Below, one piece after another: positions 1 through 12,280 of a stretch of DNA of 64,000 bases. Under the pieces are notes generated by a model. It ran no database searches. It was not told where the DNA came from and worked only from the letters and a program-made list of their open reading frames with translations. Numbering within the stretch: the stretch's first letter is position 1; every line of letters starts with the position of its first letter. The translations under genes and the position numbers were made by a program. This DNA is from Zonotrichia leucophrys gambelii (taxonomy: Eukaryota > Chordata > Aves > Passeriformes > Passerellidae), in the NCBI RefSeq assembly GCF_028769735.1, contig NC_088178.1:19728357-19792356 (forward strand), written 5' to 3'.

Positions 1-2944
1 TCAGTTAGAAATCTTCCTGACCTGAATCTGGGAAGAAGCCACCAGACACAGCAACACTGATGTGGTTCAAGGATGCCTTATGTTATTATATCCTCCTGGC
101 AAGATCAGAAATGCAGCAGCATAGACTTACATCATCCTATACTCTTCCTCTAGGAGCATTTATTAAACAATCAGTGCTCTGAACACTTCTACTTTCCTGA
201 AATCTGCCATTTTCATGAGACTTAGAAGCCTAAAGAAAAAAAATAAATTCATGCTAGTGTTAGACTAACCTTTGTGTCTTCATACTAGGTATTCATCTTT
301 CTCTTGAAAACTAATGTGTCCTAATTCAGAAGAGCTGGTCAAACTGTAAGCCTTTTCTGCTAGAATTCTAATTTGGTGTCATTGTGCTGCAAAATTCAAC
401 ATCAGCCTTTTATTTTCCAATATTAAATTGCCTATGTCCATACAAAGGACTGCTGCTCTTAAGACCGATGTCATTGTTATTCCAAGCAGGTATCCAGTCA
501 CAGATTAACAATCAATTACCTTGTGAGGACAACCTTTGACTCAAGCACACACAAGCTAGAGCCCTTGGTAAAGCCTCTGCTTTCTGTCTAGAGATGTGTT
601 GCCTCATCTGCTACAATTATTTCAGCAGGACAAAAAAGGCAGCCCAGTTTCAAACCCAAATCTGGAATAAAGTCCAAACTTTATGCCATAACTCCTATAA
701 CTTTGATAAACTGATTTTTGTTTGTCTTTTTTTCAACATCTGCAATCCCTTTAGTTCAGTTTTTCAGTGAAATTCTCCTAATAAGTCACTCTGCAAAGTA
801 CTCATACACAGAAAAAGACAGGGAGTAATTTCTTTAATAATAAGGGGGGAAAAAACCGCCAAATTTTTCATCCTTTGTTGTCACTGCATGACACACTGTC
901 CCACTGAGGACTATTTCACATCTATCAGAAGTTTGAGCTACTGGTTGAGCATGGAACTATATGGCATTACAACAGCCAGTATATTTCTGTTTCATTTCCT
1001 ATCCTGAGTTGTGGAAAAGTGATAAGTACTTTTAATATACTCCTAATATTATACAGAAGAAGGTGGTGCCAGGACTGGGTAACATGTAAGCTGCGATACC
1101 ATCAGGAATACCAGACTCATTTCCAGGGCAATACCATGGCAAAATAGATGGTTCCATGAGCTCCAGTGATTTTGGAGACTTCAGCTGAGTGCTTTGTCCA
1201 TGAATGTGGAATTAACTTTCTTTGGTCTATTTTTTTTTTCCATTTTGCATCTTTAACCTGTATGGAGCATAGGTTTCACAGGAGCAAAAGGAAGAAGTTA
1301 ATGGTCTGTTAATGGGCTAGCTTAACACATTTTCTTCCTCCTCCCCTCCCCATATAATCATCTTGATACATTCTGTACAGAAAGAGGATGTAATTAATGT
1401 AATTAGTAAATATTTTAGAACCTAGTTCCCTCTAAAATTTTCAGGACACACCCATTTTAATTTGCTAGGCTCTCGTGTGGTATAATTTTCTCCTCTCTCT
1501 GTCAGGACAAATTGAGTGCTAGAATCATACACCACACTCTTTTAATAGTTGTGGTTTAGAGAAATGAAATCAACTTGTCTAAATAAGAAGAATCTTTTCC
1601 TAATATCCCTATACAGATAGTGAATAATTTCTAAATGATGACTGATATGCTTAAAAATATATCCCTATGTCACCCTTGTTAGCAAATTTTAAAGGCAATA
1701 CTCAGCCTGCCAGATGAAGCCTAGGTAGCTTCAGCTGCCAGACTTAGGCTGAGGAGGATTTTGAACTTAGTGGCCAAGGGGCAGCTAAAACATTGCTTGT
1801 ACAGAGGAGCATTAAACATCAGGCACAGCAGTGTTGCAACTAATCTTCAACAGACCTGCTGGAAGCAAAGTGATGTACAAGCCCCTTCTAGACTGGGAAA
1901 AGCAGACCAAGGTCAAACTCCCACACACAAACTCTATAAATGTTTTAGAATTAATCTGTAACTGGATTATGGTTTTGTGTGCTAATGGTCTTCTGAATTC
2001 TCTCAGGGTGCAAAATCATTTTCTGCTTTCATCCTCTCTTGACCTTCATTGTTCTGTTTCTCCTACTGGTATCTCCCTAAAGGAGCTGGTAAGCATTTCA
2101 TGCTCTTATAAAGCTACAGCCCACTTTTTAAAATGACTACATGGCTATCTGAATAAGGTTTCCCCTTAGATTACATTTTTGCTAAAAAAACCCAGGTTCT
2201 TCTGGATAGGGTCAAGCTCATTGTTCAAAGGTGTTTGTATAGGAAAACCTATCACAAACCATTTGTTTTTTTATGTGTAGGACAACATCCTTTGGACTGA
2301 TGATATTTCACAAGTCTCCAAAGACATATCAGATTTTTCTCATACAAATTCCTGAACCTGTCACACTACTTGGTTTCTATTTGATTAGCATGTCCTAAGC
2401 TTCCCTTCTCACAGCCTGATAAAAAAGTAGCATGTGACTTAATAACCAAGCCTCCCTTTCCATTAGCCAGGCAAGAGCTTTTGTTCAGTCCTGTACTCTT
2501 ATTCCTGCATTACCCTGGAGATTTTCTAGCTGCTCAGAATAACAGTAATGATCCCTTCTGCTATCATGAAACCTAGCCAGGAAGGAGGGGACATTGATCA
2601 GTCTGGGAATCCCATTCCCCTACTGAATTCAACATTCCTGCTACTTCCTTTTGTTATTCCTCAGCTCTTAAATGAATGTTTTTCTGTTTCCCTGATTCCT
2701 CTCAAAATAGTTACCCTTTTTTCCCCACTGGATGACCAGGAAATCAGCTCTTCTGCAGCTTGGTAAACTCTGCTGGTGCTGATGTCTCCCAGGGAGGGGG
2801 TTGTGCAGCTGCCTTTTGTTGGAAGGATGTGACAGTAACATCTTGCCTGACTTGAGTGCTTGCCTGAACTTCTGCCACAGGAAGAAGCAGTCCTGATGTG
2901 ACTGGATGGCCCTAACCTATAAAGTAGAGCAGGAGCTATTTTAT
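1..2944. other. Intergenic sequence, no gene recognised
   Basis: AT-leaning sequence with only short, unconvincing open frames. I see no splice-bounded coding segment and no recognisable repeat. In human the next gene upstream of TMEM125 is CFAP57, but none of its WD-repeat coding sequence is visible here, so its 3' end, if conserved, lies outside the window. Confidence 0.5.
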
Positions 2945-3421
2945 TTAACACCAAATACTTGCTGAGTGTGTCAAATGTCCCCTAGCACTGCCCCGTGCTG
3001 CCTGGGAGCTGCTCTGGCACCCGTTCACCTCCAGCTGGGAGGAAATGAGCCACCTTCCAGGATCGGTGTGTGGCCAGAGGCCAGATCCTGCCCGGGGAGG
3101 GAGGGGTAGCACCTGCACACCGGCGCGGCTCTGGAGCGTCTCCAAGAGCAGCAGCAGGTTTGCTGAGACGCCACCCAGCTGGGGAATGCACCTGCCCGGG
3201 CGGGAGGCGAGGGCTCCGCCGGACCGCGGGGCTGCCGCGCACCGGCAACGGGAGCCTCGCCCGGCTCCTGGCAGGCACTGGCAAGAGGAAGGGAAGAGAT
3301 TTTCCCTGTGGGCTCCCTCTTCAGCTGGATCCAGTGGAAGGAAAGCCAGGAAAAGCCATTGCTGCCAGGCTGGAGCAGGGAAGTGTGCCGGGGTGTCGCA
3401 TGTGGGCAGTGTCTGCTGCAG
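2945..3421 (+). promoter_or_regulatory. GC-rich patch with a good splice donor; candidate non-coding first exon
   Basis: Composition changes from AT-rich to GC/CpG-rich at about 3.1-3.3 kb, and the patch ends in a strong donor (CAG then GTGAGT, exon end 3421). This resembles a CpG-associated promoter with a 5' UTR exon. The nearest downstream plus-strand gene is TMEM125, whose coding exon follows an acceptor at 8798/8799, so this may be its distal leader exon. The link is inferred from position only; RNA evidence would decide it. Confidence 0.35.
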
Positions 3422-4284
3422 GTGAGTGATCCCTTCCTCCCTGGGAGCTGGGCAGTAGCTGCTGGCAGGTTCGAGGCTGCTTCAGACTCACTTCTTAAGA
3501 GACCCTGCTTCTTGTCTCCAATTCATTTCCTCCTTGTGCTATTGTTTCCTCTCAGCACGTCGGGCTTGGGAGTTTCTTGTTCCCCTGGAACTCCCAGGCC
3601 ACCCTTGGCAGAGGTGTATCAGGACAGGCTTTGCGGGGTCAGGATAATGGATGCCTGTTGAGTGTACAAAGAGGAAGGGGAACGTGACATTTCACAATGG
3701 AGTGTGCCAAAGCTGTCTAGATCTGTGTAAAAGGCAGCTGTGCACTGACCCTGTTACAAGAAGCCTTCCACCACCCCTAAGGCCAGAACCCCTAGGCTTG
3801 GGAAAAGGAAGGGACAATCCACCATCACCCAGGGCTTCCCAAATGGGGTCTCATGGCAGGAGCACTGCTGGGACAGATGCTCACTTGTGGGACAGCATTA
3901 TCCATCTGTCAGGGCAGAGAGGGTGGGCTCTCCCAGAGGTGCAGATCAAACTGCACAGGTTTGCATGGGTCCCAAGCAGCCCAGGAAAGGAGGAGCATTG
4001 GGAATTGGAGGTTGGTGTGGCAGGCAAAGGAGTGTGGATCTCTAGCTAGGATTTTCGGCAAGACAGATGGATGCCACATAAAAGCCCCACTACTCCCATT
4101 CCTTGCATGTTCCTCTATTCCCAGTCCTGAGTTCTCAGAGAGGGATCCTTCCACATGCTCCCAGGTGCACAGACAGGCCTCAAGCACCATGACACTCAGA
4201 GCTTCTGGTTTGTGCACTAACAGTAATTCAGTCATAAAAAAAGATACATGAGCTGCATTCTCTTTGAGCCTATAGGGAGTTAGA

Positions 4285-4500
4285 ACAGAATCAAATATGC
4301 TTAGGAAGCATTTCTTTACTGGAAAGGTGGTCAAACACTGGAACACACTTCCTAGAGAATTGATTGATACCCCAAACCTGTCAGAATTGAAGAGGCTTCT
4401 GGCCAATGCCCTAAAACACATTCTTGAATTTGGTCAGCCCTGAACTGGTCAGGCAGTTGGACTAGATGATCATTGTAGGTCCTTTTCCATTGAAATACAA
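4285..4500 (+). mobile_element. CR1 LINE 3' fragment
   Basis: The segment shows the usual order of a CR1 3' end: a TTTCTTTACTGG stretch, an 'ACACTGGAACACACTTCC' stretch, then 'GGACTAGATGATCATTGTAGG' and a pyrimidine-rich CCTTTTCC end. It is 5'-truncated, as most avian CR1 copies are, and its downstream end runs into AT-rich repeats. The left boundary is approximate and the subfamily was not assigned. Confidence 0.85.
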
Positions 4501-4554
4501 TAAATAGACAACACAATAGGCTAGAATAGACAAACTAGAACACAATAGACAGAA

Positions 4555-4625
4555 GAGAATGTACTGTTTCAGTTGGAAGGGACACACAACAATTCAGGGC
4601 TGACTTGCTAAAGAAATTCTTCCTA
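4555..4625 (-). mobile_element. CR1 LINE 3' tip, inverted relative to the neighbouring copy
   Basis: Read on the minus strand, this contains the CR1 terminal motif GTCCCTTCCAACTGAAA-like sequence followed by TCTATT-type repeats. It lies tail-to-tail with the plus-strand CR1 end just upstream, and the two share the AT-rich tail at about 4495-4555. The remnant is short, so the limits are approximate. Confidence 0.5.
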
Positions 4626-5745
4626 AAGCATTGGAGGTTGAAAAAATTACATGGAAATTATGGGAAAATGTTTATGCCTATTCTGGACTAAAGATTTTTG
4701 TGAGGCACTGAGTGGTGGCAGGTCCATCCCAAACAGGCTATGGACAGATCAGGAGAAGAAGCAAACAAGCTGTGACGGACTGGGAAAACAGAGGGCGGAG
4801 ATGGCTTGGATTCGCTTGAGATTGTGAAGCTCTGCTGGCTCTCATCCACACTGCTCAGGTAAATAATTTTATGTATTGTTATTTTATAGGAAATCTTGTT
4901 GGACTCTCCCAGTCTCCATGATGCTTACGAAGTCCACATAAAAGCTGCATGAAACCCTTCCAAGGCTGGAAGTACAAGGAAGTACTGCAGGAGCCTGTCT
5001 CATCCCCAGACTTCCCCTTCTACACCCTGTGGGTAAGCATTGATTCGAGGGGTACCCTGGGTTTGAGAAGAGAGGGAAGTGAGAAACATTTCAAGAGCTG
5101 AATTGCATGTGGTTCTGAAATTGAATTGTTAATTAATGTACAGTCTGTGGCCTGTCTGCCAGTTATCAGTCTGTCAGGCACAAAAAGTTTAAAAGTTACT
5201 AAATATATGCATGTATCACTCTGAGGCGTTCAGCCAGGGTACATCTCCCACACCTGCAGCCAGGAGTGGCCAGGAGCACATTGATGATGACCCTCAATTT
5301 CCACTGAAATGTTGTCAGAGCAGAGAAAGAAAAAAACAACCAACACAATGGAAAAGGAAAACCATGAATACTTTTGTTTTCCTGCATTCCTAGTGCTTTC
5401 CTGCTCTTCCTCCACAGCTGCCAGCCAGCAGTGGGGAAGGACAGCATGTCACTTTTTTCCTGAAATGTGCTGTTTGGACTTAAAGCATTGTGTGGCTGGG
5501 CTGGCCCTCTCCTGCTTTTTCTCTTGCACACAGAGATGGAAGCACAGAAGGTGCTGGCTTCAGTAGTGAGTAAATGTAGAGATTAATGACCCGTGATCCA
5601 CACTATCAAATACACCAGTCTGATGGGCCACTGGCTTGTTATGGTCTGTCCCAGACCAGTGAGACCAGCTAGCCCAAAGAACACCAAAAGAAGGGGCAAC
5701 AGCATTGGGGGGCTGTCCTCCCTCATGGCAGAGCAGGCATCTATA

Positions 5746-5770
5746 TTCCTTCCTTCCTTCCTTCCTTCCT
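5746..5770. repeat. (TTCC)n microsatellite
   Basis: About six uninterrupted TTCC units, ending in CTCTC. Confidence 0.95.
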
Positions 5771-5904
5771 CTCAGTCTGATCTGGGCAAAGTGATGTGCT
5801 GCACAGTGCCAAGAAAGCAATCAGCAAAGCTGCTGTGAGAGCAAAGTTTATCCCTTCTTCAAGGAGTGGTGGGTGACAGTCCAGGATAGCTTTGGTTTAA
5901 CATA

Positions 5905-6163
5905 GAAAGAGCTTTCTGAAGAGGGTGGGAGGCAATGCACCCAGCCTGAGGAATGAGAAACTGTGGCTGGATTTAAGGAGGAATGTTTTCATGGTGAGGG
6001 TGATTTAACTCTGGAATGATCCCTGAGGGGCTATAGATTCTCCTTCCTTGACATGTAAATGAATGGGGCCCTGACCTGCTCAGTCTGACTTTTAGGTGAA
6101 CTCTGCTTTAAGCAGGTGACTTCACAAGGTCCCATCCCACCTTAATTATTCTGTGATTCTAGG
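5905..6163 (+). mobile_element. CR1 LINE 3' fragment, degenerate
   Basis: CR1-like order is retained: 'GGAGGAATGTTTTCATGGTGAGGG', then 'CTCTGGAATGATCCCTG', and a 3' end with CAAGGTCCCATCCCACC followed by TTCTGTGATTCT, the typical CR1 terminal repeat. Many substitutions suggest an older copy. The left edge is approximate. Confidence 0.7.
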
Positions 6164-7150
6164 AGTAAAAATACTGTTATTAGCAGCACAAGCCCTCAGG
6201 GTCTAGAGGGATGATTTTAGCATCTAGCAAGTGTAGATGGTTTTAGAGCAAAAGATTATATTCCCAGAACATTTTCAAACAGACGCAAGGAAACATGAAA
6301 GCACACTTCAGTGGAAGCCTCTGCCTCTCCAAATCATTTGTTTAATAGAGGTTAATGCAACACTGGGAAACTCTCCAAATAATCTGCTTAATAGAGGTTA
6401 ATATAACACTGGGAAATACATGCTTGTAGAGGTGATACCTAATTTTGTTTCTCAGCCAGATGCTCCTATGGTTTTATTTTGCTCTCTTGTCCTTCTTCTG
6501 AGCAAATAAAAAACTAAAACGGTTAAATTTTAAAAAGTAACATGAGAATGCAGTGCTGTAGCCTGATTTTTGATCACATTTTCCCTCATTGTGGTTCATG
6601 CTGTTGTGGTTTCCTTGTTTACTGTTTGACTCGTGTAACTTGGGTCAAGCAGCAGAAGGACACAGACTTTGCACTTCTCCAAGCTTTATGTTCTCTTCAA
6701 ATCTCAATCTAATCTATAAACATGCTACCTACTAGACTCACCCATTCACTGCTAACGAGGAGATAAGGCACAAGAGAGAGCAATGTTTAGAACCAAGCTG
6801 ATTTGCATCGGCTAAGGGAACAACTCCAGACTCAATGTCTCCTCGCCTCTCTCTACTTTAATAGTGCCTCGTGACATCCTCACCTTCCTGGGGACTTGTG
6901 TCCCGGGCGCACACAAGGTATCTGCTGTCTCATGCAAAATCAGAGTGCAAGCCAGCAGGCACAAACCACGCTCAGCCACAGCTCTTTTCTCTCTCTAGCT
7001 GCTGCTTTCTGATGGCTCTGGCTCCAGCCAGGAGCTGTAGGACTCCCACGGTTCTCCCTGTCCCCTCTGAGTCCTGGGTGTCTATGCCCCAGCCATCGCT
7101 GCCCGGCTCCCCGAGCTGGACCAGCCCCGTGCGGGACCCGCCGTGCCCCC

Positions 7151-7235
7151 AGGCTGCCCATACCCGCACCCGGGCTGCCCGCACCGCTCTCGGGCTGCCC
7201 ATACCCGCACCCGGGCTGCCCGCACCGCACACGCA
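7151..7235. repeat. GC-rich tandem repeat, about 41 bp x 2
   Basis: Two nearly identical 41-bp units, each made of two roughly 20-bp GGCTGCCC...CGCACC half-units, lie inside a CpG-rich patch (about 7.05-7.45 kb). The repeat keeps several frames open on both strands, which explains the spurious open frames there. Confidence 0.8.
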
Positions 7236-8798
7236 CAAGGGCTGCCGGCACCCGTGCAGAGCTGGCAGCGGGCCCGGAGCCAGGCCACAGTGACCTCATG
7301 CTCCATCGCAGCCGGGGAGTGACTCAGGAGGAGCCCGGCCTGACACTGTCAGGCGGTGTCTGGTTCGGGCACTCCCAGCACAATTGTGCTCCCTCTCCCC
7401 CCGGCCGTGTTGGCTGCGCCCCGGCAGAGGGTTTGAGGTGTTTGCTGCCCTGGTGCGTGCAGAGCTGCCACGTGTGGAGGTCATAAATTGTCCCTGCCTG
7501 TGTGCAATGAGCCTGAGCCCAGTGCCGAGCAGAGCAGGGTACAGAGTGTGTTTGACGTGGCCTGATGGGCTGCTGAGAGCCATTTCTAGCAGGCAGGGTG
7601 GCTGTCCCCCCGCCCACAAGTGACACAGCTCTGACACAAGGGACCCGAGTCAGTTCCTGTCCCTGCCATGGGCTCCTGTAGGACTCAGAGCAGTTCATGT
7701 GTGTGCCTGTGGTGGTCAAGAGTGCATTATCCTGTCTAGGAGGTGACTAGAGAGGCCGTCCTTGGGTCTCCAGGGCTTGCCCCGTGTCTCCCAAGCTCCG
7801 CCATTGCTGACATGCTCCCGTGCTGTCCTCCCCAACACCTCTCCATGGTTTGGGTACCAGCTGTTCCAGAGGGTCCCTGTGGTGCTGTGGGACCAGCTGG
7901 AGCGCTCACGTGCCAGGGAGGAACATTATGTAAGAGAAATGCAAATGGTTTCCACTCTTGGTCTAAAACTGTACCCAAAGAAGTATTAAGGGGAGCCAGG
8001 ACAGCAGGGACACAAGCCTGGGAACCAGGAGTGCTGGGCTGGGACAAGGTGCTGTGACTGGGGAGCCCAGCTAAGCACAGCACCTCGGAGCCAGTGCTGC
8101 CCTTCCTCTGCTCCTCTCCAGGGGCAAAGTGCTTCACAGACCAGTAGCAAGGAGAGCAAAATCTCAGGGTGCCAGGCCACAGCTAAGGGCTCTTCCCAGG
8201 GAAGTGCTGAGATCACTGGACATGTAGCTACCATATTTCTGTAGGGAATTTCTGAGGGGTAACCACCGGCAGTGCAGGGATGAGGACAGGGCTGAGAACA
8301 TGCAGCTATGGCAGATCTCACTCTTCCAGCCACTGGAGTGGAAGGGTTAAACCCTGGTCCTGACCCCCACCTCCCCTTCTGGGCAGCAGAGCCAGTTGGT
8401 GACAAGAGGCTGATGCTGATGAGGGAGCATGTGAAGCCAGAGCTGTGAATGGGGCTTTATCCCAGAAGGGACCTGCCTCTGCTCCGTCCCTGCCCTGCTG
8501 CCAGCACCAGCTGCAGGCAGAGTCCTTCGGGCAGCAATGTGCCAGCAGCCTCTGAGCAGGGCACACAGCACTGGGGAGGCAGGAGACTCGCCCTCGGGGC
8601 AGCCTGGGGTTCCCCCACAGCACACAGAGGTCTCCCATGAAGACATGCAGCTGAAGCGCACAGGGCTCCTGTGAGGGAAGCACAGCAAGGTCTGCAGGCC
8701 AGCCTGAGCAACCAAGGCCCCAGGTTTGGCACAGGATTATTTGGTACAGGGAAGCAGGGTCTCTGGTTAATGATATCTTCTCTTCTTGACTTTTTCAG

Positions 8799-8924
8799 AT
8801 GAAAGACACAGCAAAGGAAGGAGAGAGCCCTGGCAGTTCCCCTATGGTGCTGCTCCAGGAATGCTCCATCATGTTTCACAGCCCTGCCTTGGTGGTGGGC
8901 TCAACCCCAGCACGTCAACCATAG
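8799..8924 (+). other. Candidate upstream ORF in the TMEM125 leader
   Basis: An acceptor (TTTTTCAG, ending 8798) is followed immediately by an ATG that opens a 41-codon frame ending in TAG at 8922-8924. It is in frame with the TMEM125 start 180 bp further on but is separated from it by its own stop, so it cannot extend the protein. If the acceptor is used, the mRNA leader carries this small uORF. The peptide is not recognised. Confidence 0.3.
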
Positions 8925-9104
8925 CTCTCCAGGTGGCACCTCTGCAAAAGGAAATTCCCTTAGGATCCAAAGAATGAGACTGAGACATCACTGCTAGAGA
9001 AATGCAGCTGCCTTCACCGCTGCTGCTGCATTGACCCTCCATTTGCTCTAAGGGTGCAAATTCATCTGCGCCACCTCTGTGCCCTCTTCACCCAACTGCC
9101 CACC

Positions 9105-9767
9105 ATGCCAGAGCTGGCAGAGCTGAGCAGCCCCCGCACCCCTGCGGATGCAGACCACATCCAGAGGAATATCTTGGAAGAGCATGTGGAGCTCTGGTGG
9201 TTCCAGGACCCCAAGAAGTCCATCCTGTGCTACGGGATGGCCGTGGTGCTGATCCTGGCCTGCGGGATTGGGGGCATCATCCTGCTGTACAGCACCAGCA
9301 GCCGGTCCGGAGAGTGGCGGCTCGCCGTGGGCACCACGCTCTGCCTGCTGGCCCTGCTCGTGCTGCTGAAGCAGCTGCTGAGCTCTGCGATCCAGGACAT
9401 GAACTGCATCCGCAGCCGCGATCAGATCGAGCTCCTCAAGAGCGGAGGCTTCTCGGACTGCCTGGTGCTGCTGCTGAGCGCCCTGGTGCTGCTGGTCTGC
9501 GGGGTGGTGCTCACCATCCTGTCCACCACCAGCATGCAGCTCAGCCCTGCACGGCCGCTGGCCAGCATGTTCACCAGCGGGGTCATCCTCCTGACCGCCG
9601 GCAGCGCCATCCTCCTCTGCCTGCTGCTGTACCTGCTGTGCACCTCCTGCCGCCGGGCGGCTCCGCGGAGCCTGGAGGCCGGCGACATCCGCGTCTTCAC
9701 CATCTCCGGCCGCCTCGCTGGAAACAGGCGGCTCCCCCCCACCTCCAGCATGGCCAACCTGATCTGA
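9105..9767 (+). CDS. TMEM125: TMEM125, four-pass transmembrane protein
   Basis: Single-exon coding sequence for 220 aa; human TMEM125 is 219 aa and also has its coding region in one exon. The ATG at 9105 sits in a good context (CCACCATGC); no ATG lies between it and the uORF stop in this frame. Four hydrophobic segments fall at residues about 40-62, 73-94, 119-140 and 155-178. Conserved blocks include VELWW near residue 28, [11 protein letters not shown] at 64-74, [15 protein letters not shown] with QDMNCIR at 97-103, and the C-terminal TSSMANLI. Function is not established; the family is known as an epithelial membrane protein. The probable 3' UTR runs to the AATAAA at 12281 and the gene is convergent with the TEMP locus. 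Identity is secure; the 5' leader structure is not. Confidence 0.97.
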   Translation: MPELAELSSPRTPADADHIQRNILEEHVELWWFQDPKKSILCYGMAVVLILACGIGGIILLYSTSSRSGEWRLAVGTTLCLLALLVLLKQLLSSAIQDMNCIRSRDQIELLKSGGFSDCLVLLLSALVLLVCGVVLTILSTTSMQLSPARPLASMFTSGVILLTAGSAILLCLLLYLLCTSCRRAAPRSLEAGDIRVFTISGRLAGNRRLPPTSSMANLI

Positions 9768-11008
9768 CCCAGGACACTGTGTGAGCCTTAGCGGATACAA
9801 CCTGTCAGTGGTGGTCTTTTCCAAGGAAGGGCGAGAGCTGCCCTGTGTTTCTGTTGGAGATGACCGGCATGTGCTTTGCCCCAGGCTGGTGGCACAGCAC
9901 AGACTCAGGGCACCTGGATGGGCTCTGACCTGCCTGGCATTTTATCTCCACAAAGCCTCCTGTGTCAGCTGCTGCTTGCCTGGCTGTGACCATGTTACAG
10001 AGTGAAGGTGAGCCTGTCTTGTACCCCGGGAACCCCAGAACTTGTTTGGTTCCTGCAGTTCCTGGAACTGTGTCATACACTCTCCTGGCAGGAGAGGCTG
10101 TAATTGTGGGTGGTATAAAACCAACCCGTGCTCTGGGCAGAGCCTCCAGCTCCTGAGCGAAGTAGAGCCTCTAGCAGCTGGTGAATGGCAGGAGACACTT
10201 TGCGTGTCAGCAGGCACGAGGGAGCCTGGTGGGAGGTATGGCTGCAGGGGCTGCTCCCAAAAGTCACCGGTGTCTGTGGGAGTGAGTGTGGGATTTGCAT
10301 AGGATTGTGTGTGCCAGAGCCACAGCATGGCTGGACCTCACATGAAATGCTGTTTGTATTTGCAAAGCCAGGATCTGTTCCAGTGTTACATTTCTGCAGC
10401 CCACCATCACCTGTGGTTTATCAAAGGGGTGATCAAGCAGTGCTGGTGTCAAGGCCCTGATGGGTTATCTGTGCTGGACTCAGTGTTGGGGCTCTGTTAT
10501 CATGCCAGGATGCTCCAGCTACAAACAGCAAGGTGCAGTCACTGAGGAATGGTGATGAGATGCCCAAATCCTGGGGCTGAGGCCGCCCTCTGCAAAAGCT
10601 GTGCGAGGGGAGTGTGCTGTGCCCTCCCACAGGAGTTTCCCAGGCAGAGGCACCTCTGCTGCCAGGAGCCCTGCAGCTCATCCCAGTCCCTGCTTGTTCC
10701 CATGCTGTTTCTGTCTCCCAAGTGCTGCAGATGCTGAAGGGCAGAAAAGTTCCTCTACTGTCACTTGGGCCTTACCTGGAGTTTTTTTGGTGTTTTATCT
10801 CTACAAGGTGTCTTGTTTTATCACCAAGGTCTCTCTACCAGAGGCAGACTAACAATTCACCCCAGGAACTTTTCCTGTGACTTAAGTCTAATTTACCTGA
10901 CAAAATTCTCATTTTCCTCATAGACTCACTAACCATTTCACTGCCCTTTCCATAGACATAGATCCAACCTCCTGCTGAGAGATGCTCCTGCATGACCTTC
11001 TCTTCCTC

Positions 11009-11143
11009 TGAGCCAGTTGGTCAGAGCATGGTGCTAATAACACCAAGGTCATGGGTTTGAACCCCATATGGGCCATTCTCTTAAGAGTTGGACTCTGTGA
11101 TCCTTCTGGACCCCTTCCAGCTCAGACTGTTTTGTGATTCTTC
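11009..11143 (+). mobile_element. tRNA-Ile-derived SINE with CR1-like tail (TguSINE1-type)
   Basis: The head (11009-11074) follows tRNA-Ile(AAU) almost base for base: a CAGTTGG box, an anticodon-like AAT at 11036-11038 within GCTAATAAC, and a B box GGTTTGAACC at 11054-11063, ending in GGGCCA. It is followed by a tail with GTTGGACTCTGTGATCC, CCCCTTCCAGCTCAGACTG and TTTGTGATTCT, which is the 3' end of a CR1 LINE. This composite structure is described as TguSINE1 in zebra finch. The first seven or so tRNA bases are missing. It is mobilised by CR1 machinery through the shared tail. Confidence 0.88.
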
Positions 11144-12280
11144 ATCTTGTCTGCTCCCATCTTTCCTTCACCTGAGTTGCTCTGCCCCAGATGTTGGTTT
11201 TGCTCATTATTTGCCAAATGTCCTCTCCAATGAAACAAGACTGAGCTATTGTTTTTTGGTGCCTGGTAGCAAATTTTTTGGAAAAGGAAGGTAGCTGATT
11301 CCCTTGCTAACAGCACAAATCACTGTTCATGTTACACCTGGAGGCAGTGTCAGAGCTCACCACCAGCTGGTCAGTGAGGGCTTCACCCCTTCACAGCTCC
11401 AGACCAACCATTCCCAATGCAGTGAGATCTCATGAAACCACATCTGTATTCACCTGCTCCTGTCCTGCTCCTGCTGACTTTCCTCTGCCTGAAGCCTTGG
11501 ATTGTTTTCCCCAATGTAAAGGTACATAATCTGAGCTTTTCTGTCTGTATCTCTGTTATTGCTACATTTTCCTCTGCCACTTTCACATCATCTGTAGATG
11601 TTATTAAACTGCTGTTTTCTCTTCTCTCTGCATCTCCTCCCTTAATCTGCCCAGGAGCTCAGAAGGTGGTGGTGAGCTCAGATCCTCCTGTGCTAAATCT
11701 CTTGAAAGCTGAGCTTTCCCTCTGGGCTGTTTGGCCTTAGGCCCACCAGGGACCTCTGTGGTTACACAGGAGGGAACAGGTCAGAGCTGAATGGTCTTGC
11801 ACCACCATCACCATTGCTGCTGCTCTGCAGGTCTGTGTCAGGGCATGTGCAGTTATGCCAGGCTGCCCCCCCTCTGCCAGCACCAGAGGTCCAGCAGTGA
11901 CTGCCAGCTCCACAGCCTGCACGTGCTGGCAGGCCGCAGCTGCCTGCACACCAGCTGTTTTGCACATCTGGGCATTTCTGTGAAGAGGCGTGACCATGCC
12001 CAGCTCGCAGCTCCGTGCTGCCTGCATGTCAATGTGAATCCTGTCCCCTCCACAGCCCCTTCAGAATGTGCCCCACGTGCCTGTGACTTATGCCAGGAAA
12101 GGGTGATTGACTGTGAGCCAGTAGCCCAAGGAGAAAATGGCTAAGAACAGGCTGTGCCTGAAGATGGTGGCTGGCTGTCCAGCTGCCCAGAGGGACAGCC
12201 TGTGCAGCCCAATCACTGACTCCCCTCTGCAGCACAGGTGTGGTTTGTTTTGGGTTCCTGTGTTGTGTGTGGACATACAT

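Larger units (their letters stand above)
3422..8798 (+). other. Probable TMEM125 5' intron or intergenic sequence
   Basis: No coding exon recognised. The stretch holds CR1 LINE remnants near 4.3-4.6 kb and 5.9-6.16 kb, a TTCC microsatellite, and a GC-rich patch with short tandem repeats at 7.05-7.45 kb that could be an alternative promoter. It is bounded by the donor at 3421/3422 and the acceptor at 8798/8799. Confidence 0.35.

Noticed and set aside
9048..9824. Minus-strand open frame opposite TMEM125
   Set aside because: Antisense shadow of a GC-rich coding exon; low-complexity Gln/Glu/Gly product with no family resemblance.
11009..11074. tRNA-Ile(AAU) gene
   Set aside because: The 5' acceptor strand is missing, several conserved positions are changed, and it continues into a CR1-like tail, so it is the head of a SINE.
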